The notes under the pieces: generated by a model | Told to the model about the DNA's origin: nothing | The model's input: only the letters and a program-made list of their open reading frames with translations | Database searches by the model: none | Assembly: GCA_964030785.1 (NCBI GenBank) | Contig: OZ034970.1 | Location: forward strand, 19,902,134 to 19,966,133 | Length of the DNA: 64,000 nt | DNA from: Siderastrea siderea | Taxonomy: Eukaryota > Cnidaria > Anthozoa > Scleractinia > Rhizangiidae | Direction of reading: 5' to 3' | Shown here: positions 35,152 through 46,800 of the stretch, piece by piece | How the letters are laid out: each line of letters starts with the position of its first letter | Position numbering within the stretch: position 1 is the stretch's first letter | Position numbers and translations under genes: made by a program

Positions 35152-36710
35152 GAAGTGAGGTTCGAGGGAATTTTTGTCCTGAAATAAAGACAAAAAACAC
35201 TCCAAATCTGATTGGCTGAGAATAAAGGCCACAAAAATAATTAAGAATTAAGTTAAGAAGTATTAAGGTCTTGACAGATGTTGTGATTTAACAGGATCTC
35301 AGCATCTGGGGACAAGAATGCCCATCAGGCCACTCAGTTATCATTTCCCCTATTGAACAGACCCTAGTTGTTCAAAGGGTGGATAACACCCCAGGGGAGG
35401 GGGGTACTCGGGATTTCAAGTGACAGGGATGATCAAATGAGGGCAAAAATCAGGAACCAAAAAAATTCTTAGGGTTAACAACAATAGCCCCAAAAAATCC
35501 CTGGACCAAATATTAACCCCCAAATATCCCTTGCCAAATTTCTGACCCTTAAATTTCCAGATAGGGGCAATGATCTTCGCAAAACTATGCAGCCCAGATA
35601 CTACCACTAATCTATAGATTGTTTTAATACTCCAACAAAATCTGTAATTTAATCAAGCCCCCCCAAAAAGTTCTTGCCACATTTTCCAACGCAAAAACAT
35701 CCTGGAATTGAAAATCTCTGAAAACCAAAAAAAAAATTCCTTCCATATTCCCTCTCACTTGAAATCCTGAGAACCCCACCCCACCCCCTATCTATCAGAT
35801 AAATCATTATCAAGTAGATAGTGAAGTAGGTTACTTTTTGTATGACAATCATGGTCCACTGGATTAAGTAATTTATCCAGTTGATAGTGCTATTCACCCT
35901 TTGAACAACTGGGCCCAGATAAACAAAACCAATCATGACTGGATCCAGTTACTTGGGTCATCAAATACAATCCTTGTGTTTCTTTTCAAAACTCTTAAGT
36001 TGATGGACTTGGCTATGGGACTGGGAATTTTTTAAGCCCACTGTTTTTTGAGCGCCTCAGGTATTAAAAAAAGAGAAAAAAGCAATCAGGTATATGAAAA
36101 GTAAAAGTGAATGAATAATTTGTTGGTACCGCCATTTTTTTGCTTTTAAAGGGTGGCTAATGAGATCACTGAAATATTATAAGTACAATATTTGACATAT
36201 TAAGCATTTCATGTTTTAAGTAAAGTGTTTTGCAGCCTTTGATTCACAATTAATTAATGTACCTTTAATGTGACCAGGATAAGGCAAAATGTCCTTTATC
36301 TTGTGTTATAATTCAGGAAAACTGGCTTGACAAAATAGTTGTATAAAAGCCTTAAATTGGACCACATATGTGTATCTAGTGTTAAGTTTTTGATTAAAGA
36401 AAATACATGTACCGGTACTTGTAATTTAAATTTTCAAAATATCCAATTTCATTACATTTCAAATATGGATAGTAAAAAAATAAAGCTACATAATTATAAT
36501 TTATATAAATGGAAATGGTTATTACTGTAAAGAACACCATATTTTTTTGTAAATGAAACATTTCAACATACATAAACTTATGGAAATAAGGCCAAGAAGT
36601 TAAAGTTCAAAGTACATTGTATAAGCTGTAAGTGTTCTTAATTGTCCAGCAACTGTATATAAGTTAATATCACATAATTATAAATAAATACCAAAGAGGA
36701 AACAACCTGA

Positions 36711-37331
36711 TCATTTGTCTTTCAACACTTGAAGTAAATTGGCCCAAAATATTTTTTTTTCCTCATTCATCTGTTCCATCATCTTAACTTTTTTGTGTTC
36801 CACTTCTTCTTTTTTCTCTTGGTATTCCTTGAGGAATGAGAGCATCTCTGATGCAGACGATCTGCTTCTCCTCTTTCTGGCTGGCCTTTTCTTAGGGGTC
36901 TTCTTTTGGGATGTTCCAGCCGAGTCCTCATCATGCCCATCAGCAGAGCTATCACTTTCATCGCCCTCAGCATTTGGCACTGCTGAGGATTCCAGAGTGT
37001 AGGTTGGCCTAACAGCAGCATTCATTCCAATGCAATCAGCCATGTCTGTAATACTTCCATTTTTTGTGGCTATTACCACTTTTGTTGTTATGATCCGTCA
37101 CTTCTTTCAGTTTTGCTTCGAGTTTTGCCCACTTTCTGGCACACTGGTCTGCAGATACCTTCAAGTCTGCCTTGGAGTTGAAACTTGCAGAAATTTTTTG
37201 AAAGACTTCCTTTTTTGTGGTTTTGCCATTGTTAAACAATCCTTTGTGCTCTTTCCAGCAACAAATAAGTAGATTTACGTGTCGGTCTTCCCATCTATCT
37301 AAATTCAGATTAGTTGATGATGATGATGATC
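36711..37331 (-). CDS. Harbinger-associated SANT/Myb-like (trihelix) DNA-binding protein, 3' exon, one frameshift
   Basis: Minus-strand exon following the acceptor at 37332. It reads LDRWEDRHVNLLICCWKEHK, KKEVFQKISASFN, VSADQCARKWAKLEAKLKEV and KKWKYY. The three spaced Trp/aromatic positions and W..KW..L pattern are those of the Myb/SANT (trihelix) fold used by Harbinger partner proteins. An extra base near 37046 shifts the frame; after it come CIGMNAAVRPTYTLESS, an acidic Ser-rich linker, a basic stretch KKTPKKRPARKRRSRSS (nuclear localisation) and a coiled-coil-like end (EYQEKKEEVEHKKVKMMEQM). A 5' exon with the start codon was not identified. In this superfamily the protein binds element ends and brings the transposase into the nucleus. 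Confidence 0.8.
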
Positions 37332-38344
37332 CTATTTAACATTGAAGAAAAAAAACACACATGAAAAAAAGGTAAATTTTACTTTTGGTCAATCTGAGTA
37401 CTGTATCATTTGCATGATAATTAAATTAATGTTCTCATTTATTATATCAACAACACCCTATAGCTAATATACATGTAACCTTTAACTTATTGATTATGCG
37501 TTCACTGTGCCAGTATACTGCTCCAAATTATTTGTGAGCATCAACTTCCCGGCGTGACTGAGAGAACTGGGAAGAAAAATTCAAGGTTTTTCACTTGATA
37601 ATATTCTGACAAAACATCCTTTAAAAGAAAGAGTCGAATCAAGAACATAGACCGAACTTAAAGTTACAGAGGTTAAAGTTATCAAGTCTAAATTTAAGTT
37701 GTATTAAATTTCCACTTGAAGAAATATTGCAGTTCAGTGTGTAGTTTTATCAAATTTCAATTCTCGCCAATAACAGAGTTCGCGGCCTGTATTTTTGATG
37801 TTTTTGCGTCTTTCTTGCATGTAATTGTGCTTGATTTGGCTTAAGATTAACACCCTTAACACCGAGAATGATAGAATGCGAATATGTCGGGAATAAAACT
37901 GGCCGATAAAACCGACAAGAATGAGGGAATATTTTAGTACGGATTCGTTGGCAGGAATTACTCGGAAATCATTGAACATTTTAAGATTTTAAGCGAAAAG
38001 GCCAGTCTTTATTTCTAACAAAATGCTTTAATTGAGAGGGACTCATAATAATTCTTAGTAATATTAACTTAAATGGGTCCTTTACAGATGTTATTTAGCA
38101 GTTTTCAAACTCACCTTCGTTTCCCCCATGGTCTGCCATTTTGTTTTGTCTAGCGAGAAAAATCTTAAAAAGAGCGGGAAGTTGAAATGGTTCGCACACC
38201 GACCGGGAAAACCGAAAAGAGCGGGAAATGTGGATCGCCTCACACGACCGCCCACTTTTCCCGGAAAGTTCCGAACGGAATGGTGCGTACCATTTAATTT
38301 TCCACCCGGAGATTCCGGTTTTTCGGCGTAAATGGTAAGCACCC

Positions 38345-39057
38345 CAGTTTTTCGCCTCCCTTCCCAATGAAGGTAGAAAAACAAAGAAAGAGAAGCTGCA
38401 GGCAGAGTACGGGAAGTTTAAGTATGATTTGGCATCATGGAAAGCTAAGATTCCCCCAGAGTGCCAGCCCAGAGTGACCACCTGAAGTCACTGCCACAAC
38501 CTGGTGCCTCCAGAAGCAGGCGAAGATGGGCCACTTCTATGAGGAACTGAACTTTGTTGCAGAAATTATTCTATCAGCACCTGTTACAAATGCGTGGTCA
38601 GAGAGAGGAGCCTCAGCCCTTAAGAGAAGCCCTTAAGACAAGACTGCAAAGCAAGCTTGGCGATGACATGATGTTTAGCTTACTGCACATCACCATCAGT
38701 GGTCCAGATCTTGGCACTTTCGAAAGCAGGGAAATGGTGAAACAAGCTTACGAAGACTGGAAATCTGCAAAGACAAGGCGATATCGCTCAGGGCCAATTC
38801 TCAACAAACCAGCATCTTCTATTTCTACTCGACATGAGCCACCACACCAAGTCCTCCCATGTATCGAGATGTGTGATCCTGGAGTACAGACGGAAGTGGA
38901 ATCAGGTGGAACCAGTAGTGCAACACAACCTTTAGCAATGGCTGCAGCCATTTCAGAAACAGAGGCTTTAACCATCCTCCAGCCGAATGACATTACTCTT
39001 GATGATACTGAATGTGACACAGAGAATGACTTAGAGCTTTTTGACTTTAGTCTTTAA
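38345..39057 (+). pseudogene. hAT-like relic, right half with dimerisation domain
   Basis: Continues the frame interrupted at 31515 (LQAEYGKFKYDLASWKAKIP), then after frameshifts LSAPVTNAWSERGASALKR and KTRLQSKLGDDMMFSLLHI. The VTNAWSERGASALKR segment is the hAT C-terminal dimerisation motif. The tail (to the stop at 39057) is acidic (TLDDTECDTENDLELF). At least two frameshifts near 38490 and 38620. This is the host sequence into which the Harbinger element jumped. Confidence 0.75.
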
Positions 39058-39059
39058 TT

Positions 39060-40307
39060 GTTGTTTTTCTTTTCTTTTTGGTAGTTAAACCAACTTGTTG
39101 GTAGTTAAACCAATTTGTTGGTATTACTGTATAGCACTTGAGCAGATACAAGGAGGTGCATTGTGAGTAGACACTGATAGAGTGGTGATTTCATCATTTG
39201 TCTCACATCAGTTCTGAATTAAAATTTGTTTACTGTTAACGTGACTGGTGAAGCTGTAGTTTTATTAAGGTATTGATTAAGTATAGGCCAGGTCAGGTGT
39301 AAAATAAATTCATAAGACTTCACAATTCTAAATTGCTGAAATCGCTGAGTGATTCTTTAAGAAATGCCTTAATACATACAAGGTACTCCATTGTCTAACT
39401 GTATGTAATGTGAACATTTTAGAGTAATCAAAACATTGTATATCATTAGTTCATTACCTTGAGTTCTGGGAATTACGTGTAGAAAATCACTGAAGGCATG
39501 AGTTTATACAAATAAAATTGAAAAGTTACGATTATGTTTGGAACTGACATTATAGGAAATTTGTGCTCATAATCAAATCCCGTTTCTGGGGACTTATGTG
39601 AACATTTCCTGGGGGGGAGGGCATGCCCCTAGACCCCCTAGAAGGGATCGCCTTCGGCGCTCGATAATCACTATCCGGCTACTTTGAAATTTTTGCCAGC
39701 TACTTGAAAAGTTGTGGACAACCCTGTGAAAAGGAATTTTCAGATTAACGCCAATAGTTGTATCTAGCTGCTTTCTCCTATGTTAGTGACCATTCACATA
39801 ACCAACTTCGACGACTGTCATCGACTAAAAACACGGGGAACAGTATTATCTTAGCTCTTCGGTATTCTTTTCACTGCAAGTTGAAAATGAAATATGAGAA
39901 CATGCCGTCTTATGCGATATGCAAATATATTTCAGTCAGAATATTGGCTGCTTTTCGCATTGTATTTGGAAAAAATTGGTTTTGATGGAAAGGCATCACA
40001 CTGTCTGCAAAAGATGTTTCTTCGACAACAATAGAAACATTTTGCATGAACTTCGATCCAAAGGTAGTCGTCTTGAATTCTGAAATCTCAAGCCGTGTCA
40101 CGCAACATGCGGGAACTCGTTTCGGCCGCTGCGGATCTGGTGAAGTTTCAGGAAAAAAAGGAAGCTTATGTGTTGAAATTTTTCTTTGTCAATATTCCAC
40201 CTAGCGAAACTGTTTCATGGATTTTCCTTGACAACACGCACAATTTTCAACTTTTTTCATCTCACCTGTCGAAGCAAATGAACTGCAGTACAGTGCAGGG
40301 AACTAGT
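39060..40307. other. Intergenic stretch, short tandem repeat only
   Basis: A 19-base direct repeat (ggtagttaaaccaacttgtt and a near copy) lies at 39082-39121. Nothing else is supported. The first part of the open frame at plus 40095-40394 has no motif. Confidence 0.4.
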
Positions 40308-40826
40308 CAGACTTTTTCGATCTCGCTCGCGTCGTGCTTCCTTGAAGGCAGAAAGAAAAGGAAAATATCATTCTTAAATGACTTACCGAAGTAAAACTAA
40401 ATTTCTAAGGAGACTTTGTCACTTCAGGAATTAATTTCGTTGTTTTTTTCTACAACAAGCCTCACAAAGAGTCCTGCTTGGGTTTGAATTTTATTTTGCA
40501 ATGGCGGCTGATCAAGTCAAATTTGTTTTAATTGTGATTCTCTTTTCATCCAAGGTCTACATTGACCTTCACTTAGGATTAATTATCACGCAATGTACGA
40601 GTATTAACTGTAGAATCTGTCAGACGTAGTTAATAATCGGGGATTTTACGATTATTAACTGTAAGATGCACGATTGTTAATCGCAATTGACGTGTTTCGT
40701 GATTTATAACTACAAAGTACTGCTTTTCAGATTATTAGGGACAAAGTATGCATTTGCTGATAAATAATCATGAAAAATCGTACTGCAAAAATTAAAAAAC
40801 ACTGCAAAACTAGATAAACCCCCATC
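40308..40826. repeat. Inverted dispersed repeat, right copy (partner 22800-23338)
   Basis: Reverse complement of the 22.8-kb copy, starting at gactttttcgatctcgctcg and ending ctagataaaccccc. It keeps the cluster of TTAATAATCG/CGATTATTAA sites at 40590-40740. No terminal inverted repeats or target duplications are evident. Confidence 0.75.
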
Positions 40827-41027
40827 CAAAGGCAATTTAGCACAAATTAAACTGATTAGGATATTTCAAATCACAAAGAAATTTGAATGACAGCACGATT
40901 ATAAAAAGAAAAATCGAATGGTTAACTCTAGTGAGTTGTGTTGTTTCAAACTAAGGTGAATTGCACTGGTCATATGAAAAAACAGGAATTAAAAATATAA
41001 CTTCTATATGTGGAATTCAAATATTAA

Positions 41028-41418
41028 AGGGGCACTGTCACCAATTTTTAGGATTACTATAAAAAGCTGAAAGAGCCATTGCAATCAGAGGAAACTCAAA
41101 CATTCTGGTTCAGTTTCTTTGAAATTACTCTTCCAGTTCTCTGAAACTATAATTAAGTGTATTTGACAGCAGATCACTAGGATGGAAATTAAATGGATCA
41201 CAGCTTGAAAACATTAGGCTAATGTTTTCGAGTTTCTCCCTTGTTTCTAGGAAAAATTGCGAGAAACTGACTCATTTGTTCTCCCTTTGAGAAAATTACT
41301 CGATTTCTTTCTTTTAAATTAATGTTCTAGGTGCATTTGGTGTACAAGAAAATGTATTTAATATAATTGTCCAACATTGATCACCCAAAAACATGAAAAT
41401 TCTCATGACAGGGCCTCT
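41028..41418. mobile_element. MITE family C, TTAA-flanked (391 bp)
   Basis: Ends AGGGGCACTGTCAC and, inverted, AGAGGCCCTGTCAT, flanked by TTAA at 41024-41027 and 41419-41422. The middle contains a small palindrome gaaaacATTAGGCTAATgttttc. A sister copy of similar length lies at 55326-55709. TTAA targets point to piggyBac or Kolobok. Confidence 0.75.
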
Positions 41419-41422
41419 TTAA

Positions 41423-43113
41423 CTAAACTCTTGTGGTCAAGTGAAATTTAATCCAAATCTCCCTATTACTTGCCTTGCATCACTTGTTTATTTTTCAATT
41501 TTATCAGGCAATCACATTCAAGCCAAGAAGCACTGTACACTGCACTGTGCTGTTTATTGTAGTGATATTTTTGTAACATAGAAGTGCATGATTTCTTTGT
41601 TTTCTTTATTTGAAGAGATGATTTTTGCTTGTGAGAGCTGTCTGTTTTTACTGTGAGCCATGACAAGCATACTTGAAAAAAAGTAATGCCAGTTTTTGCA
41701 AGGTGTGTAATTATTGCACTATTCTGTGTTTGATGGGAATGTAGCTTGTTAGAGACCTTCTAAGGGGGGATGGCCAGGGACTGCTATGTCATCATGTCCA
41801 GTGATTTCCCACAAATTCCTATTTGTGAGATTGTGGGTCTCACTTCATGAAAAACAAGTCCCAGAGCAAAACCAGTAAGTCCCATTTTGAAAGTGCTTGA
41901 AGCATTGTAAGTCTATTCAGAGTCAATATTCCTTGTAACTAGAGTTGTTGCTGAATTTGTCAAACCCTTTGCCTTTGAGCCACAGTGTAAGAACAATGGG
42001 AAGGACAGCAGAAGATTAAGATGAATAATTTTTCAGTTTTTAGACAAATGTGTATCCATGGTGCTTTCGTCACTAGCTTTGCCAAATTCCTGTGCACACA
42101 TTTTACTTTTTTAGACCTTTGAAAAGAAATGAAATGAAGATGAAGCTATGTGCCATTATTCATGTAGTTCTAAAATGTATTTGGGAATTGAAAAACATGG
42201 AATGGCCCATAAGTATTGTTAGCAACACCATACAAACTTCATGTAAACATTTGAATTTAAATTATTAATGTGCAAAGTGGTCAGAATCATTAATTTGTGG
42301 AAAGGCAAGGTTTCACATGTTTCTCTGAGTTGCAGTTTGTTGATTTGATTAAGGAATCAGTCAAACAACATGCTAAAAATGTTCTTGATTCTTGTAAGAA
42401 TCGAGTAATGAGAACTGAATTGAGGATGAGACTCGAGATTGCCAACTTACCTTTGTACAGTACTATAGCAGTCCTATAAGCATATAGTGTTGGCTGATAT
42501 CTGTTGCTGAAATGATTATCTGAGGTGTGAAAGCTAATGACTTTGGGCCATAAAAAGGTCAGACAAATCAATAGTTTTGCAAACCTGCAAAGCAATAGAT
42601 TTGTTTGTTGTATAACAGAGTGCTAGTGTGTGACACCTACATGGCAAGTGTCATCCACATGATGTACAATGCAATTTAACATTTTCTAAAGAGGTTTTTT
42701 AAAAACCCTTTAAGCACCAATAGTGATCAGCATCGAATTTCTCCTCACTGCATCAGTGTATTATAACACCTACAGGTCATAAGAATTTGGCAAATGATCA
42801 CCAAACATGAATTGTCTTGATGTTTAAACAGATTCTCCCAATTAATAATCAATAAAATATATGGAGGCCAGTAAGGAGAATATGTATAATGCTGTTGGGG
42901 TTTAAAGGGTTAAAGTATCATCCTAAACCTGAGGGAAACCAAAGAAAGGCCGACTCAGGCACTTTTGGTCCCTGTGGTAGATTGGTTGATAACTGACTGT
43001 TGATTTATATCTTGTATTTGTGAAGACTGGTGGAATATGCTTTGGTTAAAGTCTTGGTACTAATTGTTACCTTAATACATGTGCCACTGCTGAGAGGGGG
43101 GGGGACGGGAGGG
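41423..43113. other. Intergenic stretch, nothing recognised
   Basis: No supported gene. A G run at 43096-43105 lies just before the SINE target site. Confidence 0.4.
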
Positions 43114-43132
43114 TACATCACATTACTTACTA

Positions 43133-43415
43133 TACTCAGATTTCCATTGCCGCGACTTAAATATCTTAATTTCCGCGACCTGCTCCCAGCTTGGCCTCGT
43201 AGCTCAGTTGGTAGAGCGACGGTGATCTAATCCGGAGGTCGCGGGTTCAAATCCCGCCGGGGTCAAAGATTTTTCTTTGATCCTGGTTCTCATTTCTAAT
43301 TTCTTCTTTCAGGCTGTACGGCCGGGGGGAAATTATGTAGGGCAGTATTGCTCACTTCTAGCACTCATACATATACTTTACATGTTTATTTATTTCATTT
43401 CAGAGTGCTACGCGT
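43133..43415 (+). mobile_element. tRNA-derived SINE with 19-bp target-site duplications
   Basis: 283-bp insertion flanked by exact 19-bp copies (tacatcacattacttacta) at 43114-43132 and 43416-43434. It has a 60-base leader with ccgcgacctgctcccagct, then a tRNA-like segment at 43193-43265, then a tRNA-unrelated body beginning aagatttttctttgatcc. The tRNA-like segment has intact A box (TAGCTCAGTTGG) and B box (GGTTCAAATCC), so it could be transcribed by RNA polymerase III. The leader upstream of the tRNA part is unusual for a simple SINE and resembles a repeat family I associate with anthozoan genomes. Confidence 0.85.
43193..43265 (+). tRNA. tRNA-like sequence inside the SINE (not a functional tRNA)
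   Basis: 73 nt; the 7-bp acceptor stem pairs (GGCCTCG with CGGGGTC, two wobbles), the D arm GCTC/GAGC and T arm GCGGG/CCCGC are perfect. The anticodon stem is only CGG/CCG with mismatches, and base 33 is A instead of U, so decoding is unlikely. Confidence 0.6.
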
Positions 43416-43472
43416 TACATCACATTACTTACTAAATCTCCCTCCTCCCTACTTTGTGGGGCAATTGGGGCA

Positions 43473-43545
43473 ATTTCTTCCTCCTCCTTAAACTTTTGCA
43501 ATTGGGGCAATTTCTTCCTCCTCCTTAAACTTTTGCCTCCTAGTA
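43473..43545. repeat. 37-bp direct tandem repeat, two copies
   Basis: gcaattggggcaatttcttc followed by ctcctccttaaacttttg occurs twice in a row just downstream of the SINE. Confidence 0.85.
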
Positions 43546-43817
43546 GTCTTAAAGTAGCCCTGGTTTAATGAATAAGTGCCAGGGCTCACGTTTGATAACT
43601 GGTGTGCATCATCAAACATTGTTACTTACAGCTCTGTTACTGAGTCGAGTTCCAGATCAGAGACTTGCAATATTGGAGGAATCCAGGCAATGCCCTAAAA
43701 AAATCCCTCTAAAGAAATAGATGTTTTGAACATTCAAGAAACCAATGTTGAAAAAACCTTTAAGCAAAGTAGTTCCTCAGAGTAATGGCATCCAAGTGAT
43801 CAAAAGTGAAGGGCTCA

Positions 43818-46800
43818 TTAAAAGTAGTCATAAAGTCTAGCTGGTGTTTTTACAATTCTGTTGGAGCATGAGTGTCCAGGTAAATTGCAGTGGGCTATTT
43901 GTTCTGGCACATCGTCATCACTATCACTTTCAATTTCCGGTGCCAAATCTTCATTGATACCACAGCTTATGTCGCCGGTGGACATGTTGGATGTAAGTTC
44001 CTCAAACTGTCTTTCATTTAGCCTGAAACCATCAACAAACAATGCCCTTGCTGACAAGAGCATCATATGTTGAGTATTTACAAAATGAGCTAGAAACTAT
44101 CTGAAATAAATGGGTTTAAATGGATGTATTTTAGCTGTTGATGCCACGTGAGTGACGTACATGTAACCAGTTTATGTTAAATTTCAACAGTGTTTGTCTC
44201 GCGCCTGTAAATCCTTGGGGGGCACACTATGGGTGTTGGGTTGGGGGTGTGCCACGGGGAATCTAAGAGTCTAATCCACTATTAGCGGCACAGACTTGTG
44301 ATGTAGGAAAAAGTTTGGGTTTGATCATGATCAACTAGGATCTACTTTGTTTTGCTTCGAATTACCTGTTAAATGTGCTCTTTTTGTGGAACTCAGGTTT
44401 GGCAGGTTTTTTTCCTTCGTGTACTGGCCCGAGTGATATAAATTTCCAAAAAAAGCAGGTAAGACAACGAATGTGACATGCATATGTAGGTTGTATTTGT
44501 TTTCCTTTTAATTTCCAAGCCAAATTACTTGTTTTTTGAAGGAGAACATTTTGATTTCCAAGCAGAGTCAATTCCAATACGAGACAAATGTTTACTGAGT
44601 CTGGGAAGCAAGCAGGTTTTGGGGCTTTGACACAAAGTTAGGAAAATTTATAATTACTCTTGTAGGTTTAATGTAAACAAATATTTTGTTCGCTGCTTTG
44701 CTTGAAGTGTGTTCAAAGTTCAGAAATCTGGGCTCAAAGTCCAGCAGTAATTTACAAAATAATTTTCTATTCCAGTTCTCCAGACTTGCAAAAAGAAAAA
44801 ATGCCTCTTAAACTGTAATAAAATTTACCATTAGAAGTAAAAGAGGGAATAACTGCTTGTGCTTGAAAAGTATCTTCCTGCAAGCTTGGGCAGGATCTTG
44901 GTGGAACGTGTAGCCACACACGCAATACTTTGTGCGCATGAGAGTACATCTGGATCTGAGAACACTGGGAACTAACAGCAATTAATGTAGTCATGTGTTC
45001 CCTAGGAGGTCATCCAGTGGGAGTTTTGAATGCAATGTGCATTAGATTTCAGCCTTGGGAAGATATTATACGCTTTGCAGAGTTGCGGTTTATATCTGTT
45101 GGACAAGTTTCTGCTCACTTGCTAAAAGAACACATAAGTAGTTGTGCACATTTGTGACAAGGCCAAAACAAAAAAACTGTCACCGGTTCTGCACACACTA
45201 TGTGCCTATGTTTTTAAAGACAGTCATAAGAAGGCTGTTGAAAAAGTGACTAGGCCTGGTGAAATGTGTTTTGATCGCAGCACAACTATGTCTTGAAGTT
45301 GATAATTTAAGGTGGACCTAACCCCCAATGATCAGATCCTCAGCCTGGGATAAGTTAAAGCTGTGACATCAAAAAGAACCAAGAATCCAGCACCCCTTAG
45401 TCTTAAGCTGTGTTTTTGTTGGTTTCTTTGTAAATCAGAGCCTTCTAACAGTCAAGTTGGATCAAACACTCAGTTTCAGAAAAAGTCAAATTTTCGGCAT
45501 CTCCAGTAGCAGATACAGGTGTAAGATAGAAGCCCTGCGCAAGTGTGCAATGTACATAATATTTTCTGATGTAAAAGCTATGTTTAGCCAGAAAACAATC
45601 CACGTCTTGTACCGGCATATCAGATTTCATTCCACCTATGCAAGTTAGTCTATTGATATGTAGCCAAAAATTTAATCCAATTTTAATGCAATTTTTGCAG
45701 ACACTTTGGTTCTGTTTAAAGCGTGTGCTCAATCACAAATTGATTGCATGGCTTTGTAAGGGAAAGGACACAGTTTATAGGATTTGGTCTCAAAAGTCAG
45801 CTAGACGATTGGACGACAGTGTGTTAAACAAATGACTAAGAATCTGTTTCAAACATCGTGTTGCTGTATTGTCAAATTGGTAATCATATTGGACTGTGTA
45901 GAGCTCTTGTTTGTGACACTCGGCACAGGAAGCGCTGTTTTCTACAAATGCCATGCCTGCTAAATGCCATTTTTGCCTTGTTCATTTTAATTTCGTTTGA
46001 GTTGTGTTTTTAAAATAGCACTGAAAGGACTGAAAGTAATCCCAGAGTTGAAATCAAACCGTGTAAGGCAGCATAGCTGGATTTGCATGACATTTGACAT
46101 TGGCATAACAGGTGCCTTCTAGAATCATTGGAGATTAATATTTGCAAGAATCCGCTCAATCAGGACAATGGCATTCATTTGCTGCATGAGTATTTAAATT
46201 TAGCTCCAAAGGACAAGACTTAATTAGGTCAAACTTTGCATTCTTCTTTATATACAACACCCTATTGTAGAATTTTCTTCTCACTTCTCCCTCATGAAGG
46301 CTAACATTTTAGCTGAAATGTTGGGATTTTTAACTTTTATGTTTTACATAATCGAACACCAATTTTTAACCAGTGTAATGTTTTACTCATACTTGCTATT
46401 AATTATAGATATCTTCTACTTCTATGTCTCAAAGTAGTTTTGCTTGCAAATTGTGTTGCGAGTGTTGTTGATGAATGACCTACAAATCACTCAGACATTT
46501 TCTTGTGGAGATTTGTTACCAAAACTTTTATGCTACAAAACAGCTTAACAAGATATTGATAACAAAATGTGTAAACTAAGTGAAAATAATATTGTATGGG
46601 TGACACTGGTGGGAATTTGCCAAGGTTGCTGATTGAGGTTAACAACGAAAATAGGAAATTCCTGGGGAGGGGGGGGGGTCATCAAATACCCCTCTTAGAA
46701 CGTTTGTCATCATAGAATTAGCATGCATACACCGAATTTCCATAAGATTGCAATATTTCTTATCTGAACAAGGCTTCAAAAGCAGATGGCAGACAAAAAG

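Larger units (their letters stand above)
31516..38344. mobile_element. PIF/Harbinger DNA transposon, full-length (6829 bp)
   Basis: Perfect 17-bp terminal inverted repeats GGGTGCTTACCATTTAC at 31516-31532 and 38328-38344, with CAG duplicated at 31513-31515 and 38345-38347. It carries the two genes expected of this superfamily: an intron-containing DDE transposase (plus, 31721-35151) and a SANT/Myb-like DNA-binding protein (minus, 36711-37331), arranged convergently. A subterminal palindrome (catccggatg, twice near 31550 and 31592) is a possible binding site. The element sits inside a hAT relic, which dates it as younger than that relic. The parts between and around the two genes (35152-36710 and 37332-38327) are AT-rich non-coding element DNA in which I recognise nothing else. 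Confidence 0.92.

Noticed and set aside
37734..37979. Frame upstream of the SANT/Myb exon as its first exon
   Set aside because: No donor in a suitable phase and no similarity to known N-termini.
43193..43265. Functional tRNA gene (anticodon UCU by position)
   Set aside because: The anticodon stem has mismatches, base 33 is not U, and the segment is embedded in a SINE with target-site duplications.
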